Shown here: positions 26,327 to 36,075 of the stretch, piece by piece | How positions within the stretch are numbered: the stretch's first letter is position 1 | Layout of the letters: every line of letters begins with the position of its first letter | Origin: REEB95 sp963810055 | GTDB taxonomy: Bacteria > Pseudomonadota > Alphaproteobacteria > ATCC43930 > CGMCC-115725 | NCBI GenBank assembly: GCA_963810055.1 | Contig: CAWEME010000011.1 | Coordinates: forward strand, 5,698 to 69,697 | DNA: 64,000 bases | Direction: 5' to 3' | Notes under the pieces: generated by a model | The model's database searches: none | What the model saw: only the letters and a program-made list of their open reading frames with translations | Told to the model about the DNA's origin: nothing | Program-made: the position numbers and the translations under genes

Positions 26327-26350
26327 GGGCCGCGTCCGAAGACGCGGCCC
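26327..26350 (-). terminator. Rho-independent terminator, leftward
   Basis: GGGCCGCGTC and GACGCGGCCC form a perfect 10-bp stem with a CGAA tetraloop. On the minus strand it is followed by TTTTTC, so it would stop leftward transcription coming from the amidase gene, upstream of the acyltransferase gene. Confidence 0.7.
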
Positions 26351-26515
26351 AAGTTCAGGGAGGAAAAGCCCGAAGGACTTTGCGGTGTGAACCGCACGCC
26401 CGTTATACGGCGCAAATTCTCAACAAATTGTTAAAGCCGCGAACTTTCGGCGAACGTGGCTAACGCGCGGTAGGGTTAAATCCCGCCCTCGCCCGAAGCT
26501 GCATAGGCATCTTGC

Positions 26516-26605
26516 GCGCTTCATCCTTCGACTACGCTCAGGATGAGGAAACATCGTCGATGGCATTAAGAAAAGCGCCTCACCCTGAGCCCAGTCGAAG
26601 GGCGC
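26516..26605. repeat. Imperfect inverted repeat (CTTCGACT...GCTCAGG type)
   Basis: The arm CCTTCGACTACGCTCAGGATGAGG (written as two halves, 26525-26536 and 26537-26548) pairs imperfectly with CCTCACCCTGAGCCCAGTCG at 26578-26597 and the AAGG after it. This resembles a dispersed intergenic repeat of Alphaproteobacteria. With the terminator at 26327-26350 it accounts for most of the structure in the 414-bp gap at 26226-26639. No gene is visible in that gap. Confidence 0.6.
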
Positions 26606-26639
26606 ATAATGCTTATCCAGCACTCAAAATGAGAAAAGA

Positions 26640-27473
26640 TCAGCCCCGCCCGACGGTGTCGAAATAATCGTTGACCGAGCGCGCCAGGCTTTGCGCGACC
26701 GCGCTGCGGAACGGGCCCTGGCGCAGCTGGCGCTCCTGCTCGCGGTTCGAAAGACAGCCGATCTCGACCAGGGCCGAGGGTATGTCCGGCGCCTTCAACA
26801 CGGCGAATCCGGCCGAGCGGTGGCTGTTGGTCAGCATCGGCACATGCCGGCCGAGCTCGGTCACCAGTTCTTGCGCGAGCTGGATCGAGAGATTGTTGGT
26901 CTGGCGCCGCGCCAGGTCGATGAGAATGCCGCTGACCTCGGGATCGTGCTGCGACAAATCGATGCCGGCGATCCGGTCGGCCTGGTTTTCGCGCGCGGCG
27001 AGCGCCGCGGCTTCGCGGTCGGAAGCCTGCTCGGACAGGGTGTAGACCGAGGCGCCGCGCTCCGCCCGGTTGGGCAGCGCATCGGCGTGAACCGACAGGA
27101 ACAGGTCGGCGCCGGCGGCGCGGGCGCGGGCCACGCGTTCCGGCAGCGGAATGAATTCGTCGTCCTTGCGGGTGAAGCGCAGCTCGTAGCGCTTGAACGC
27201 CGTAAGCTGGCGGGCGACCTCCATCACCGTCGGCAGCGAGATGTCCTTCTCATAGGTGCCGGCGAGGCCGATGGCGCCGGGATCGACGCCGCCATGGCCG
27301 GCATCGAGCATGATCAGCGGCGTTTTCGGCTTCTTGAGTTCGTCGGCGAGCGCGCGCCGGAGATCGAGGAAACTCATCCCCGCCGCCGCCCCGGCCAAGA
27401 GCCGGTTGAAACATCGCCTGTCGATTCTGGCCGCCAAGACGCGTCCTCCCGTTCCCCTGGAATGCGATTCCAT
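26640..27473 (-). CDS. N-acetylmuramoyl-L-alanine amidase (Amidase_3), Tat-type signal
   Basis: This 277-residue zinc amidase cleaves the peptide from the glycan strand of peptidoglycan, as in cell separation. The zinc ligands are in MLDAGHGGVDPG, GTYEKDISL and LFLSVHADAL, and the late Glu is in ALVEIGCLSN. The N-terminus DRRCFNRLLAGAAAG looks like a Tat signal (RRxFxxL), as in E. coli AmiC. Amidases of this type in the family often need EnvC/NlpD activators, none of which is in this window. Confidence 0.87.
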   Translation of the reverse strand: MESHSRGTGGRVLAARIDRRCFNRLLAGAAAGMSFLDLRRALADELKKPKTPLIMLDAGHGGVDPGAIGLAGTYEKDISLPTVMEVARQLTAFKRYELRFTRKDDEFIPLPERVARARAAGADLFLSVHADALPNRAERGASVYTLSEQASDREAAALAARENQADRIAGIDLSQHDPEVSGILIDLARRQTNNLSIQLAQELVTELGRHVPMLTNSHRSAGFAVLKAPDIPSALVEIGCLSNREQERQLRQGPFRSAVAQSLARSVNDYFDTVGRG

Positions 27474-27556
27474 CAGGGAGGTTGAAGCATTAAAGCGGTA
27501 AAGATTAGGTTAAAACTTAGGTTACGTCCATATCTAATTGAATTAATTAACTTTTA

Positions 27557-28546
27557 TCAATCTATTTCCACCACCAACCGGCCCCGCACCCCGCCCTTGA
27601 GGATCTTGGCGCCCCAGCCGGGGAGATCCTCGAGCTTGATGGTCTGGGTGATGGCGTCGAGCTTGTCCAAGGGCAGGTCGAATGCTAGCCGCGCCCAGAT
27701 CGCCTTGCGCTCGTCCTGGGGGCACAGGACGGAATCGATCCCCAACAGCTTCACCCCGCGCAGCAGGAAGGGAATGACGCTGGCCGGGAGATCGCTGCCG
27801 CCCGCCAGGCCGCAAGCGGCGACCGAGCCGCGGTATTTCATCTGCGTCAGCACCGTGGCGAGCGTGGTGCTGCCGACGCTGTCGATCGCGCCGGCCCAAC
27901 GCTCGCTGTCCAAGGGCCGCGCCGGCGGCTTGGCCAGCTCGGCGCGGTCGATGAAAGACGAAGCGCCCAGGCTTTTCAGATAATCATGGGTTTCGGGCCG
28001 GCCGGTCGAGGCCGTAACCGGATATCCCAGTTTCGCCAGGATCGCCACCGCAACGCTGCCCACGCCGCCGGCGGCGCCGGTCACCAGCACGTCTCCCATG
28101 CCCGGCTTCAGCCCATGCGCCTCGAGCGCCATCACCGCCATCATCGAAGTGAATCCGGCGGTGCCGATGGCCATGGCGCGCTTGGTCGAGAGCGCGGGCG
28201 GAAGCCGGATCAACTGGCTCGCCTTCACCCGCGCCTTCTGGGCATAGCCGCCCCATTGCATCTCGCCGACGCGCCAGCCGGTCAACACCACCTTGTCGCC
28301 CGGTTTCCATTCGGGCGAGGTCGAGCTTTCGACCGAACCGGCGAAATCGACCCCCGGCACATGCGGATATTTCCGCACCAGCCGGCCGACGCCTTCGAGG
28401 ATCATGCCGTCCTTGTAGTTGAGCGTCGAATATTCGACGGCGACGGTCACCTCGCCCGGCGGTAAATCGCTTTCGGGCAGGGAGGTGATGCGCGCCGCCA
28501 CCTTGCCGCCCGCTTCCTCGAGCAGCAGGGCCTTGAAACCGCTCAT
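27557..28546 (-). CDS. acuI: AcuI-like acrylyl-CoA reductase (YhdH/YhfP family quinone oxidoreductase)
   Basis: This 329-residue zinc-free MDR protein has STLNYKDGMILEG and VPGVDFAGSV near the N-terminus and the NADPH-binding VTGAAGGVGSVAVA. The family reduces acryloyl-CoA to propionyl-CoA with NADPH or reduces small enones and quinones. It lies 10 bp after the thiolase stop, so both probably act in one CoA-ester route. Confidence 0.85.
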   Translation of the reverse strand: MSGFKALLLEEAGGKVAARITSLPESDLPPGEVTVAVEYSTLNYKDGMILEGVGRLVRKYPHVPGVDFAGSVESSTSPEWKPGDKVVLTGWRVGEMQWGGYAQKARVKASQLIRLPPALSTKRAMAIGTAGFTSMMAVMALEAHGLKPGMGDVLVTGAAGGVGSVAVAILAKLGYPVTASTGRPETHDYLKSLGASSFIDRAELAKPPARPLDSERWAGAIDSVGSTTLATVLTQMKYRGSVAACGLAGGSDLPASVIPFLLRGVKLLGIDSVLCPQDERKAIWARLAFDLPLDKLDAITQTIKLEDLPGWGAKILKGGVRGRLVVEID

Positions 28547-28556
28547 GGGCAGCCGC

Positions 28557-29723
28557 TCACCGCAGGCGTTCGAGGATGCTGACGTAATTGGCCACCGCCG
28601 CGCCGCCCATGTTGAACACGGCGGCGAGCTTGGCGTCCTTGATCTGGATGTCGCCGGCGGTGCCGGTCAATTGCATGGATTGCAGCACATGCATGGAAAC
28701 GCCGGTGGCGCCGATGGGATGGCCCTTGGCCTTCAAGCCGCCCGAGGCGTTGATCGGCAGCTTGCCGGTCTTCTCGGATATGCCGGCCTCGATCACGCGC
28801 GCGCCCTCGCCCCTCTTAGCCAGGCCCATCGCCTCGTAGATCATCAACTCGGCGATGGTGAAGCAGTCATGGACCTCGGCGCAGGACAGATCGTCGAGCC
28901 CCACGCGAGCGCTGGCGAAGGCGCGCCGCCAGGCCACTTCCGGCCCCTCATACGAGGTGATGTCGCGCTTGCTCATGGGCAGGAAGTCGTTGACCTGCTC
29001 GGCTGCCCGGAACACCACCGCCTTGTCAGAGCCGAGCGCGGTGTCGATGTCGGTCAGCACCAGGGCTGCAGCGCCGTCGGAAACCAGCGAGCAATCGGTG
29101 CGCCGGAGCGGCCCCGCCACGATCGGGTTCTTGTCCGAAACCGTGCGGCAGAAATCGTAACCCAAATCCTTGCGGATTTGCGCCAACGGGTTGGAAGCGC
29201 CGTTCTTGTGGTTCTTGGCCGCGATCTTGGCGAGCGCGTCGGATTTGTCGCCGTAACGTTGGAAATAGGCCTGGGCGATGCGGCCGAACACGCCGGCGAA
29301 GCCGCCTTCGATCCCGCCCTCTTCCTTGAGATAGGCGGCGCGGATGAGGAGGTCGCCCACTTGCGGGCCGGAAACCTCGGTCATCTTTTCCACGCCCACC
29401 ACCAGCACGCGGCGGGCGCGTTTGGCGGCGATCGCGTTCAGGCCTTGATAGATCGCCGCCGAGCCGGTGGCGCAGGCATTCTCCACCCGGGTCGCTGGCT
29501 TGTAGCGCAGGCTCGGGTCGATTTGCAGCGTCAGCGAGGACGGGAATTCCTGGCGCACGAAGCCGCCGTTGAAGGTGCCGAGATAGATTTCGTCGATATC
29601 GGACGGGGCCAACCCGGAATCGCGGATGGCGTCGGATGCCACCTTCACAATCAGCGATTCGATGTCCTCGCCCTCGAGCTTGCCGAAGCGCGAATGGGCC
29701 CAGCCGGTGATGCAAGCGGTCAT
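28557..29723 (-). CDS. Acetyl-CoA acetyltransferase/thiolase (SCP2-type)
   Basis: This 388-residue thiolase-fold enzyme has the active-site Cys in VENACATGSAAIY and the C-terminal His in AKGHPIGATG, with VHDCFTIAELM as in SCP2-like thiolases. It lacks the CxG motif of biosynthetic thiolases, so it may cleave or form branched or unusual 3-ketoacyl-CoA. It is the first gene of a two-gene set with acuI and is divergent from pyrC. Confidence 0.85.
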   Translation of the reverse strand: MTACITGWAHSRFGKLEGEDIESLIVKVASDAIRDSGLAPSDIDEIYLGTFNGGFVRQEFPSSLTLQIDPSLRYKPATRVENACATGSAAIYQGLNAIAAKRARRVLVVGVEKMTEVSGPQVGDLLIRAAYLKEEGGIEGGFAGVFGRIAQAYFQRYGDKSDALAKIAAKNHKNGASNPLAQIRKDLGYDFCRTVSDKNPIVAGPLRRTDCSLVSDGAAALVLTDIDTALGSDKAVVFRAAEQVNDFLPMSKRDITSYEGPEVAWRRAFASARVGLDDLSCAEVHDCFTIAELMIYEAMGLAKRGEGARVIEAGISEKTGKLPINASGGLKAKGHPIGATGVSMHVLQSMQLTGTAGDIQIKDAKLAAVFNMGGAAVANYVSILERLR

Positions 29724-29768
29724 GGCCTCTCCTTACCTTGAGCGCGCAGTAGGATATACTAAGGCCGC

Positions 29769-30809
29769 ATGACGGGCGAGACTTTGACTCTGCGGCGGCC
29801 GGATGACTGGCATGTGCATTTGCGCGACGGCGCCATGCTCAAGGCCGTTCTGCCCTTCACCGCCAGGGCTTTCGCCCGCGCCATCGTCATGCCCAATCTG
29901 ACCCCGCCGGTAACATCCGTGGCCGCGGCCAAGGCCTATCGCCGGCGGATTTTGAAAGCGCTGCCCCGGGGCGCGGATTTCACGCCCTTGATGACCTGCT
30001 ACCTCACCGACCGCACCGACCCCGACGCGTTGGCGCAAGGCTTCGAGCAAGGCGTCTTCACCGCGGCCAAGCTTTACCCCGCCCATGCCACCACCAATTC
30101 GGCCAAGGGCGTGACCGATATCGCGCGGATCATGCCGGTGCTGGAGCGCATGCAATCGATCCGCATGCCGCTTCTGGTCCATGGCGAGGTCACCGATCCC
30201 AAGGTCGACGTGTTCGACCGCGAGGCGGTTTTCATCGAGCGCGTGCTCGCGCCCCTGATGAAGCGCCTGCCCGGCCTCAAAGTCGTGTTCGAGCATGTCA
30301 CCACCAGCGACGCGGTCGATTTCGTCAACATTTCGGGCGCCAATCTCGCCGCCACCATCACCGCGCATCACCTAGTCATCAACCGCAACGCGCTTTTCGC
30401 CGGAGGGTTGCGGCCGCACATGTATTGCCTGCCGGTGGCGAAAAGCGAGCGCCACCGCCTGGCGCTGCGCCACGCGGCAATCTCGGGCAGCCCCAAATTC
30501 TTCCTCGGATCCGACACCGCGCCGCATCTCGTCGCCGACAAGGAGAAGGATTGCGGTTGCGCCGGGATTTTCTCAGCGCCCGTGGCGCTCGAAACCTATG
30601 CGCGCGTCTTCGAGGAAGAGCACGCGCTCGACATGCTCGAGACTTTCGCTTCGCTCAACGGGCCGCGCTTCTACGGCCTGGCCCCCAACGAGACGCGGGT
30701 GACGCTGAAACGCGCGCGCTGGAAAGTGCCGATGAACATCCGGGTCGGCAAGGCGGCGGTCAGGCCCTTCCTCGCCGGCGAAACGCTCGGGTGGAAACTG
30801 GCGCGCTGA
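29769..30809 (+). CDS. pyrC: Dihydroorotase
   Basis: This 346-residue zinc enzyme of pyrimidine synthesis converts carbamoyl aspartate to dihydroorotate. The metal site is complete: DDWHVHLRDG, the carboxylated Lys in FTAAKLYPA, PLLVHGEV, VFEHVTTSDA, and the catalytic Asp in GSDTAPH. It belongs to the short class II type like E. coli PyrC. Confidence 0.95.
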   Translation: MTGETLTLRRPDDWHVHLRDGAMLKAVLPFTARAFARAIVMPNLTPPVTSVAAAKAYRRRILKALPRGADFTPLMTCYLTDRTDPDALAQGFEQGVFTAAKLYPAHATTNSAKGVTDIARIMPVLERMQSIRMPLLVHGEVTDPKVDVFDREAVFIERVLAPLMKRLPGLKVVFEHVTTSDAVDFVNISGANLAATITAHHLVINRNALFAGGLRPHMYCLPVAKSERHRLALRHAAISGSPKFFLGSDTAPHLVADKEKDCGCAGIFSAPVALETYARVFEEEHALDMLETFASLNGPRFYGLAPNETRVTLKRARWKVPMNIRVGKAAVRPFLAGETLGWKLAR

Positions 30810-30810
30810 C

Positions 30811-31227
30811 TCAGCGCGTCGCCGGCGCTTCACAAGCTACCGTGCCCATCTCCGCCGGGATCGAGACCTCGATCAGCTCGAAATCGTCCGAGGCGCAGTT
30901 CTCGTTGTGGCGGTGGCCGCCGGGGATGAGCACGGAATCGCCGGCTTCGAGCCGCACCACGCCCTTGCCCTCGAATTCCAGCTCCATCCAGCCCTTGACC
31001 ATGTAGACGAACTGCGCCTCGCAGACGTGGTAGTGCCAGCCGGTCGGCCGGTTCATGCCGGCGCGGGCCGAGGTGAGCTGCGCCCGCATCTTGCCCTTGG
31101 TGGCCGCCGTCACGCCCAGATCGCGGTATTGGAAGAATTCGCGCCGCCCGGGAACCGGTTTCGCTCCCTTGCCCTTCGATACCGCAAGCTCGATCTTGTG
31201 TCCCTTCGCCTTGGCCGATCCGTCCAT
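30811..31227 (-). CDS. Cupin-domain protein
   Basis: This 138-residue protein has a single beta-barrel cupin with WHYHVCEAQFVYMVKGWMEL and an IPGGHRHNE motif, giving the His/Glu/His metal set. ATG 31227 is preceded by AAGGAGG. It follows the extradiol-dioxygenase-like gene by 11 bp on the same strand, so the two are probably one operon. The substrate is unknown. Confidence 0.8.
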   Translation of the reverse strand: MDGSAKAKGHKIELAVSKGKGAKPVPGRREFFQYRDLGVTAATKGKMRAQLTSARAGMNRPTGWHYHVCEAQFVYMVKGWMELEFEGKGVVRLEAGDSVLIPGGHRHNENCASDDFELIEVSIPAEMGTVACEAPATR

Positions 31228-31238
31228 GGATTTCCTCC

Positions 31239-32186
31239 TTACGGTATCGCGTGGTCGATGAGTTCCTGCGGCACGGCGTCGCCCCATTGCGAGAGCAGCC
31301 CTTCCCCGGCCGGAATCTGGTTGGCGGGCGTACGGGCATTGAGGACGTCGGTGTCGGTCCAGTGCTCGTGCACCCGGCCCCAGGGATCGTACCAATAATC
31401 GTAGATCTGGGAGCCGAGCACGTGGCGGCCGACGCCCCAGACATGCTTGTACTTGCCCGCTTCCTTCAGATGCGCTTGGCCGAGCATCACGTCGTCGAGG
31501 TCGCGCACCTCGAATGACAGATGGTTGAGCCCGTTCTTCGGCCCGGCGAGGCAGAAGAAAACATGGTGATCGACATAATCGTCGCCGCGGTCGAGCCGGT
31601 TGAACGAGCCGATGAGGTTGGCCTTGTCGCCTTCATAGACGTCGTCCGAGATCAGGAAACCCAGCGTCTCGCGATACCATTTGAGCGTGGATGCTATGTC
31701 GGTCGACATCACCACGCCGTGGCCGATGCGTTTCACCTGCGCCGGGCCCTTCGGCAGGCGGCACAGTTCGCCGGCGCGGCGCTTCTTCTCCTCGCCCCAG
31801 TTCATGACGGTCTTGCGCACCGGCAGCTTGGGAACGTTTTCCATTCCGTGGACGAGCTCGATCTGATAGCCCTGGGGATCGGTGAGCCGCACGCGCTTGC
31901 CGCCGCCGGGTTCGTCGATCTGCTCGATGCCCGAGGCGCCGGGCGCCGTGGCGGCCTTTTTCAGATCGTCCTCGCTCGCAACCAGATAACCGAAGCCCAG
32001 GAATTTCGAAGGCCCGCGTTCGGTGACGTGGATGTGGTGCACCGGATCGGTGCCGCGCATGAACAGCTTGTCCTTGGTGCGCGCGGCGCGGACCAGGCCG
32101 AAAGCGGTCAGGAATTCCTCGGCCTGGTCGAGATCGGGCGAACGCAACCGCCCCCACAGGAAATCAACCGCCTTGACGACCGGCAT
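31239..32186 (-). CDS. VOC-superfamily extradiol dioxygenase-like protein
   Basis: This 315-residue protein has two vicinal-oxygen-chelate halves. The C-terminal half carries the 2-His-1-Glu facial triad of type I extradiol dioxygenases: RIGHGVVMSTD (His), NGLNHLSFEV (His) and WGRVHEHWTD (Glu). It would cleave a catechol-like ring using Fe(II). It sits in a two-gene set with a cupin. Confidence 0.85.
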   Translation of the reverse strand: MPVVKAVDFLWGRLRSPDLDQAEEFLTAFGLVRAARTKDKLFMRGTDPVHHIHVTERGPSKFLGFGYLVASEDDLKKAATAPGASGIEQIDEPGGGKRVRLTDPQGYQIELVHGMENVPKLPVRKTVMNWGEEKKRRAGELCRLPKGPAQVKRIGHGVVMSTDIASTLKWYRETLGFLISDDVYEGDKANLIGSFNRLDRGDDYVDHHVFFCLAGPKNGLNHLSFEVRDLDDVMLGQAHLKEAGKYKHVWGVGRHVLGSQIYDYWYDPWGRVHEHWTDTDVLNARTPANQIPAGEGLLSQWGDAVPQELIDHAIP

Positions 32187-32223
32187 GACGCCCCTCCCGG
32201 CTTTTTCGCGATTTTAGCGGCAA

Positions 32224-34016
32224 TCAGCCGCGCGCCGCCAGCGTCGCGAACGCGTCCTCGTTGCCCGGGCCGGCGGCGGGCCTTGACTTGGCGCTCGATA
32301 TGGTGGCGGTGCCACAGCGCGTAGAACAGCAGCGTCCAGCAGGCGAAGCCGGCGCGCTTGCCCTGCGCCTCGCGGAACAGGTTTTCCACCGCGCCGGGCA
32401 CGCAGATCTCGGCGACGCCCGGCTGCGCCGCCACCAGCTTCCCCAGCTCCGCGCCGCGGCGCGCGATCCATTCGGCGACCGGCACGGTGAAGCCGCGCTT
32501 CTTCGCCATCGGCTGGGCTTCGGGCACGTGGCTTTCGACCCAGCGGCGCAACAACCACTTGCCCAGCCCCTTCCTCACCTTCATCTCGTCGGGCAGGCGG
32601 AAGACGGCGCGCGCCACCACCGGATCGAGGAAGGGCGTGCGGCCTTCGACGCCGTGCGCCATCAGGCAGCGGTCGAGCTTGGTCAGCAGATCGTTGGGCA
32701 GCCAGTCGGCGCAATCGGTCGCCTGCGCCACCTGGAGCCGCGAGCGGCCCGGCAGGCTGGCATTGAGCTCGGCTGCCTCGATGCCGTCGCGCCAATCGGC
32801 GAGATCGCGGCGCAGGATGCCGAGCTTGTCGAGATTGCCCCTGCCGCGCAAAAGCTTGCCGCCGCGCCACCACGGCCGCATCAGCGAACGGTAGCGGCCA
32901 TAGCCGGCCAGCAGCTCGTCGCCGCCTTCGCCGCTGAGAATCACTTTCAGCCCCGCCGCCCGCGCGCTCGCCGCCAGCTTATAGGTCGGCAGCACCGCGT
33001 AATCCGCCGCCGGATCGTCCATCACCCGCGCGATCTCGGGCAGCAACCGCCAGAAATCCTGCTCGTGGAACTCGATCTCGACATGCTCGGCGCCGAGCGC
33101 GTGCGCCACCCTGCGCGCGGCCTGCGCGTTCGTCGGCCGGCTCGGTGTTGGGGAATCCCACGGTGAAGGCCATGACCGGGTGATCGTTGAGCCGCGCCAT
33201 CATCGCCAGCACGGCCGAGGAATCGATGCCGCCTGAGAGGAACATGCCGTAAGGCACGTCGGCGCGCTGATGCACGTTGACGCTGTCGGCGAAGGCGCGG
33301 TCGAAGGCGGCCAACGCCGCGGCTTCGCTTTCAAGCGGCTTGGCCCCGGGCGCGGGCAAGGCCTCGATCCGCCGGCGTTCGACGATGCGGCCTCTGGTCA
33401 CCACCACGGTCTCTCCCGGCAGGACCCGATGGATGCCGTGGAACACGGTCTCGCGGCCGGTGGTGAACTGCAATTGCAGCAACTCGTTGCGCGCCGCGAT
33501 GTTGAGCGCAGGCTTCACCAGGCCGCCGCGGATGAGCGCCTGGGGCTCGGAGGCGAAGGCCAGGCCTTGCGGCGTCTCGGCGTAATAGAGCGGCTTGATG
33601 CCGAAGGGATCGCGCGCCAGCACCAGCCGCCCGGCGCCGGGATCGTGCAAGGCGATGGCGTACATGCCGCGCAGATGCCGGGGGAAGTCGAGCCCGAAGC
33701 GGCGATAGAGATGGAGCGGCAATTCGCAATCCGAGCCGGTGGCGAAGACCGCGCCGGGCAGAGTCTGCTTGAGTTCGATGTAGTTGTAGATTTCGCCGTT
33801 CGCGACCAGAGCCGCGCCGCCCGGCTCGTAAAGCGGCTGGTCGCCGGTGGCGAGATCGATGATGGCGAGCCGCGTCTGCACCATGCCGACGTCGCCCGAG
33901 CGGTAATGGCCGTCGCCGTCGGGCCCGCGATGCCGCAACGCGCCTTCCATGGCGGACAGGCCGGCCAAGGGCGGCGCCTCGCCGTTCAGCGTCATCATGC
34001 CGGCGATGCCGCACAT
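32224..34016 (-). CDS. asnB: Asparagine synthetase-like amidotransferase, two frame breaks
   Basis: The N-terminal class II glutaminase begins MCGIAGMM with the catalytic Cys2, and includes RHRGPDGDGHY and VANGEIYNY. The synthetase domain carries the PP-loop SGGIDSSAV. Two extra single bases, near 33125 and 32275, break the frame; correcting both gives one protein of about 596 residues ending in NEDAFATLAARG at TGA 32224-32226. It starts where the GT4 gene ends (ATGA) and lies in a cell-surface sugar set, so it may amidate a sugar acid rather than make free asparagine. Both breaks probably are sequence errors. Confidence 0.78.
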
Positions 34017-35042
34017 CAGCGCGCGACCCGTTCGATAAAATTGCGATAAGCCGCGACCACGGAGGATTCGCTGAACCCGGCCTGGTAGCGCGCGAAGCCC
34101 GCTTCCGCCAGGCGCGCGCGTTGGGCCTGGTTTCGGGCCAGCTCGGTCATGGCGCGGGCCAGCCCATCGGCATCGTTGATGGGCACCAGCAAGCCGTTCT
34201 CGCCGCTCTCGATCAATTCGACCGGGCCGGCGCTGGATGTCGCGATCACCGGCTTGCCCGCAGCCCAGGCCTCGATGATGGTGTTGCCCAAGGGCTCGAG
34301 GCGCGACGGCACCGCCAGCAGGTCGCACGCCGCCAGCAGGCCGGGCGCGTCCTCGCGCCAGCCGAGGAAGCGCACGCGATCCGAAATCTTCAGCGCGCCG
34401 GCTTTCTGCTTGAGCGCTTGGTCCTCGGGCCCCTCGCCCGCGAGCCAAAGATAAAGGCCGCGGCGCGCGCGCCAATGCGTCCAGCAGAATATCGAATCCC
34501 TTGTTGGGATGAAGCCGTCCCAGCGCCAGCACCAGCGTCGCGTCTGCGGGCGTGTCGAGGCTCTCGCGCGCAACCGCCGTCCCGCGCCCGGAGGCCGGGA
34601 AATTGGGGAGGTAATGGACGCGGTTTTCGGGCCAACCCTCGGCCACGAGATAAGCCGCGATGCCGCGCGTATTGGCGATGAGATGGTCGCAGCTTCGGTA
34701 ATATTTCAAATCGTAATACCCTCCGAGACGCGCAACATGCACGAAATCGCCGCGCGGGCAAAGCGCGGTTGCCCGGTTCATCCAGGTCAGCACCACGCGC
34801 GGCCGGTATTCGGTGAGGGCGCGGCGCAAGCCCGGCCGCGTCGTGAAATCGAACCACCCGCCGAAAGGCAGCAGCAGCGGCGCGATCCCGGCGCGGCGCA
34901 ACGCCGCCTCGCGCTCCGGCGCCGGGCGCATGACGACGCGTTGCTCCTGCCCGGCTTGCTGGAGCGCTATCGCCAGGCGCGTGAAGAACGCCTCGGCGCC
35001 GCCGAAGCGCGCCCCCGCCATCGCCTGGAGCAGCCGGGTCAT
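34016..35042 (-). CDS. GT4-family glycosyltransferase, one frame break
   Basis: This protein of about 341 residues starts MTRLLQAMAGARFGGAEAFF with a GT4 donor-binding half including VPSRLEPLGNTIIEAWAAGK. One extra base near 34465 breaks the frame between DALARAPR and GLYLWLAGEG. It overlaps both neighbours by ATGA. It probably adds a sugar to a lipopolysaccharide or exopolysaccharide. Acceptor and donor are unknown. Confidence 0.78.
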
Positions 35043-36074
35043 GGGATCAAGCCCTCGAAGCGTTGCGCCACCTCGTCCCAGGACCGGCCGCGCTGGCGTT
35101 CCAGCGCCGCCAGATGCATGCGCCGCCAGCGCTCGTCGTCGCGCAGCAGAACGACCGACGAGGCGGCGAAGCTCTCGGCGTCGACCGCCAGATCGCCGGT
35201 GACGCCGTCGACGATGCGCTCGGGCAGCGAGCCCACCGGCTGCGCCACCGCCGGCACGCCCAGCGCCTGGGCCTCGGCCACGGCGGCGCAGAAGGTTTCG
35301 TTCTCGTCGCCGCGATAGAGCATGGCGCGGGATTCCCGCAGCGCCTTGATCAACGCCGCGCGCGGCAAGGGCGGGGCGCAGCGCACGCCGGCCGCACCGA
35401 GGCTCTTGGCGCGGTCGAGCACCGCCGCCATGGCTTGCGCCTGCTTGCCGCCGGCTTCGCCATAGACCGCCGGCCCGGCAAAGATGCGCAGCTCGGCCGA
35501 GGGCAGCGCCGGATGGATGCGGCGCCCCCACAAATCCAGCAGCCAATCGAGGCCGCGTTGCGGGTTCGAGGTGAAGATCGCGCATGGCGGCGGCGGCGAG
35601 GCCAAGAGGCGCGGCGTGACGGAACTCCTCGGCCAGGCCGTAGGGAATGATTTCGAGGCCGCTTCGCGGCATCCAGCCCGGCACCGTCGTTGCGTGATAA
35701 TCGCCGATGCAGACGATCACCGGCCGGCGGCGGAACAGCGCCCAGACATAACGCGGCTTCTTCAAGTACCAGCCGGGATTGTGAATCCAGAACAGGGCTT
35801 TGCGCGCGTCCGGCACCAGGCCGATCAGGCGATGGCCGCGATTGGCGATGTAGAGATCGGCGGAGGATGGCGTGCCCTCATTGATGGGTATCCACGCCAC
35901 GCCCTTATACGCAAGCCGGGCGGCGCAACGATTATAAACCTCGACCTGGTGGCGGCGCGCGGCCAGCGCCTCGGCCAGCGCCACCACCGCCGCCTCGGCG
36001 CCGCCCAGCGGCCCCGCCTCGGGCGAGCGCCCGTCGAAGACGATGCCGTCATCGGCGATGACGATCCGCGCCAT
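35039..36074 (-). CDS. GT4-like glycosyltransferase, one frame break
   Basis: The N-terminal half (MARIVIADDGIVFDG, LGGAEAAVVALAEALAARRH) and the C-terminal half (AIFTSNPQRGLDWLLDLWGR, then AVAEAQALGVPAVAQPVGSL) are in different frames joined by one extra base near 35612. The product is about 344 residues. It lies one base from the GT9 gene start-to-stop and continues the surface-glycan set. Confidence 0.75.
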
Positions 36075-36075
36075 T

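Noticed and set aside
32979..36074. One 3.1-kb open frame running through the GT and asnB region
   Set aside because: It is an artefact of frame breaks: it joins pieces of the two GT4 genes and asnB in one frame, while the domains require frame changes at about 35612, 34465 and 33125. The products are three separate proteins.
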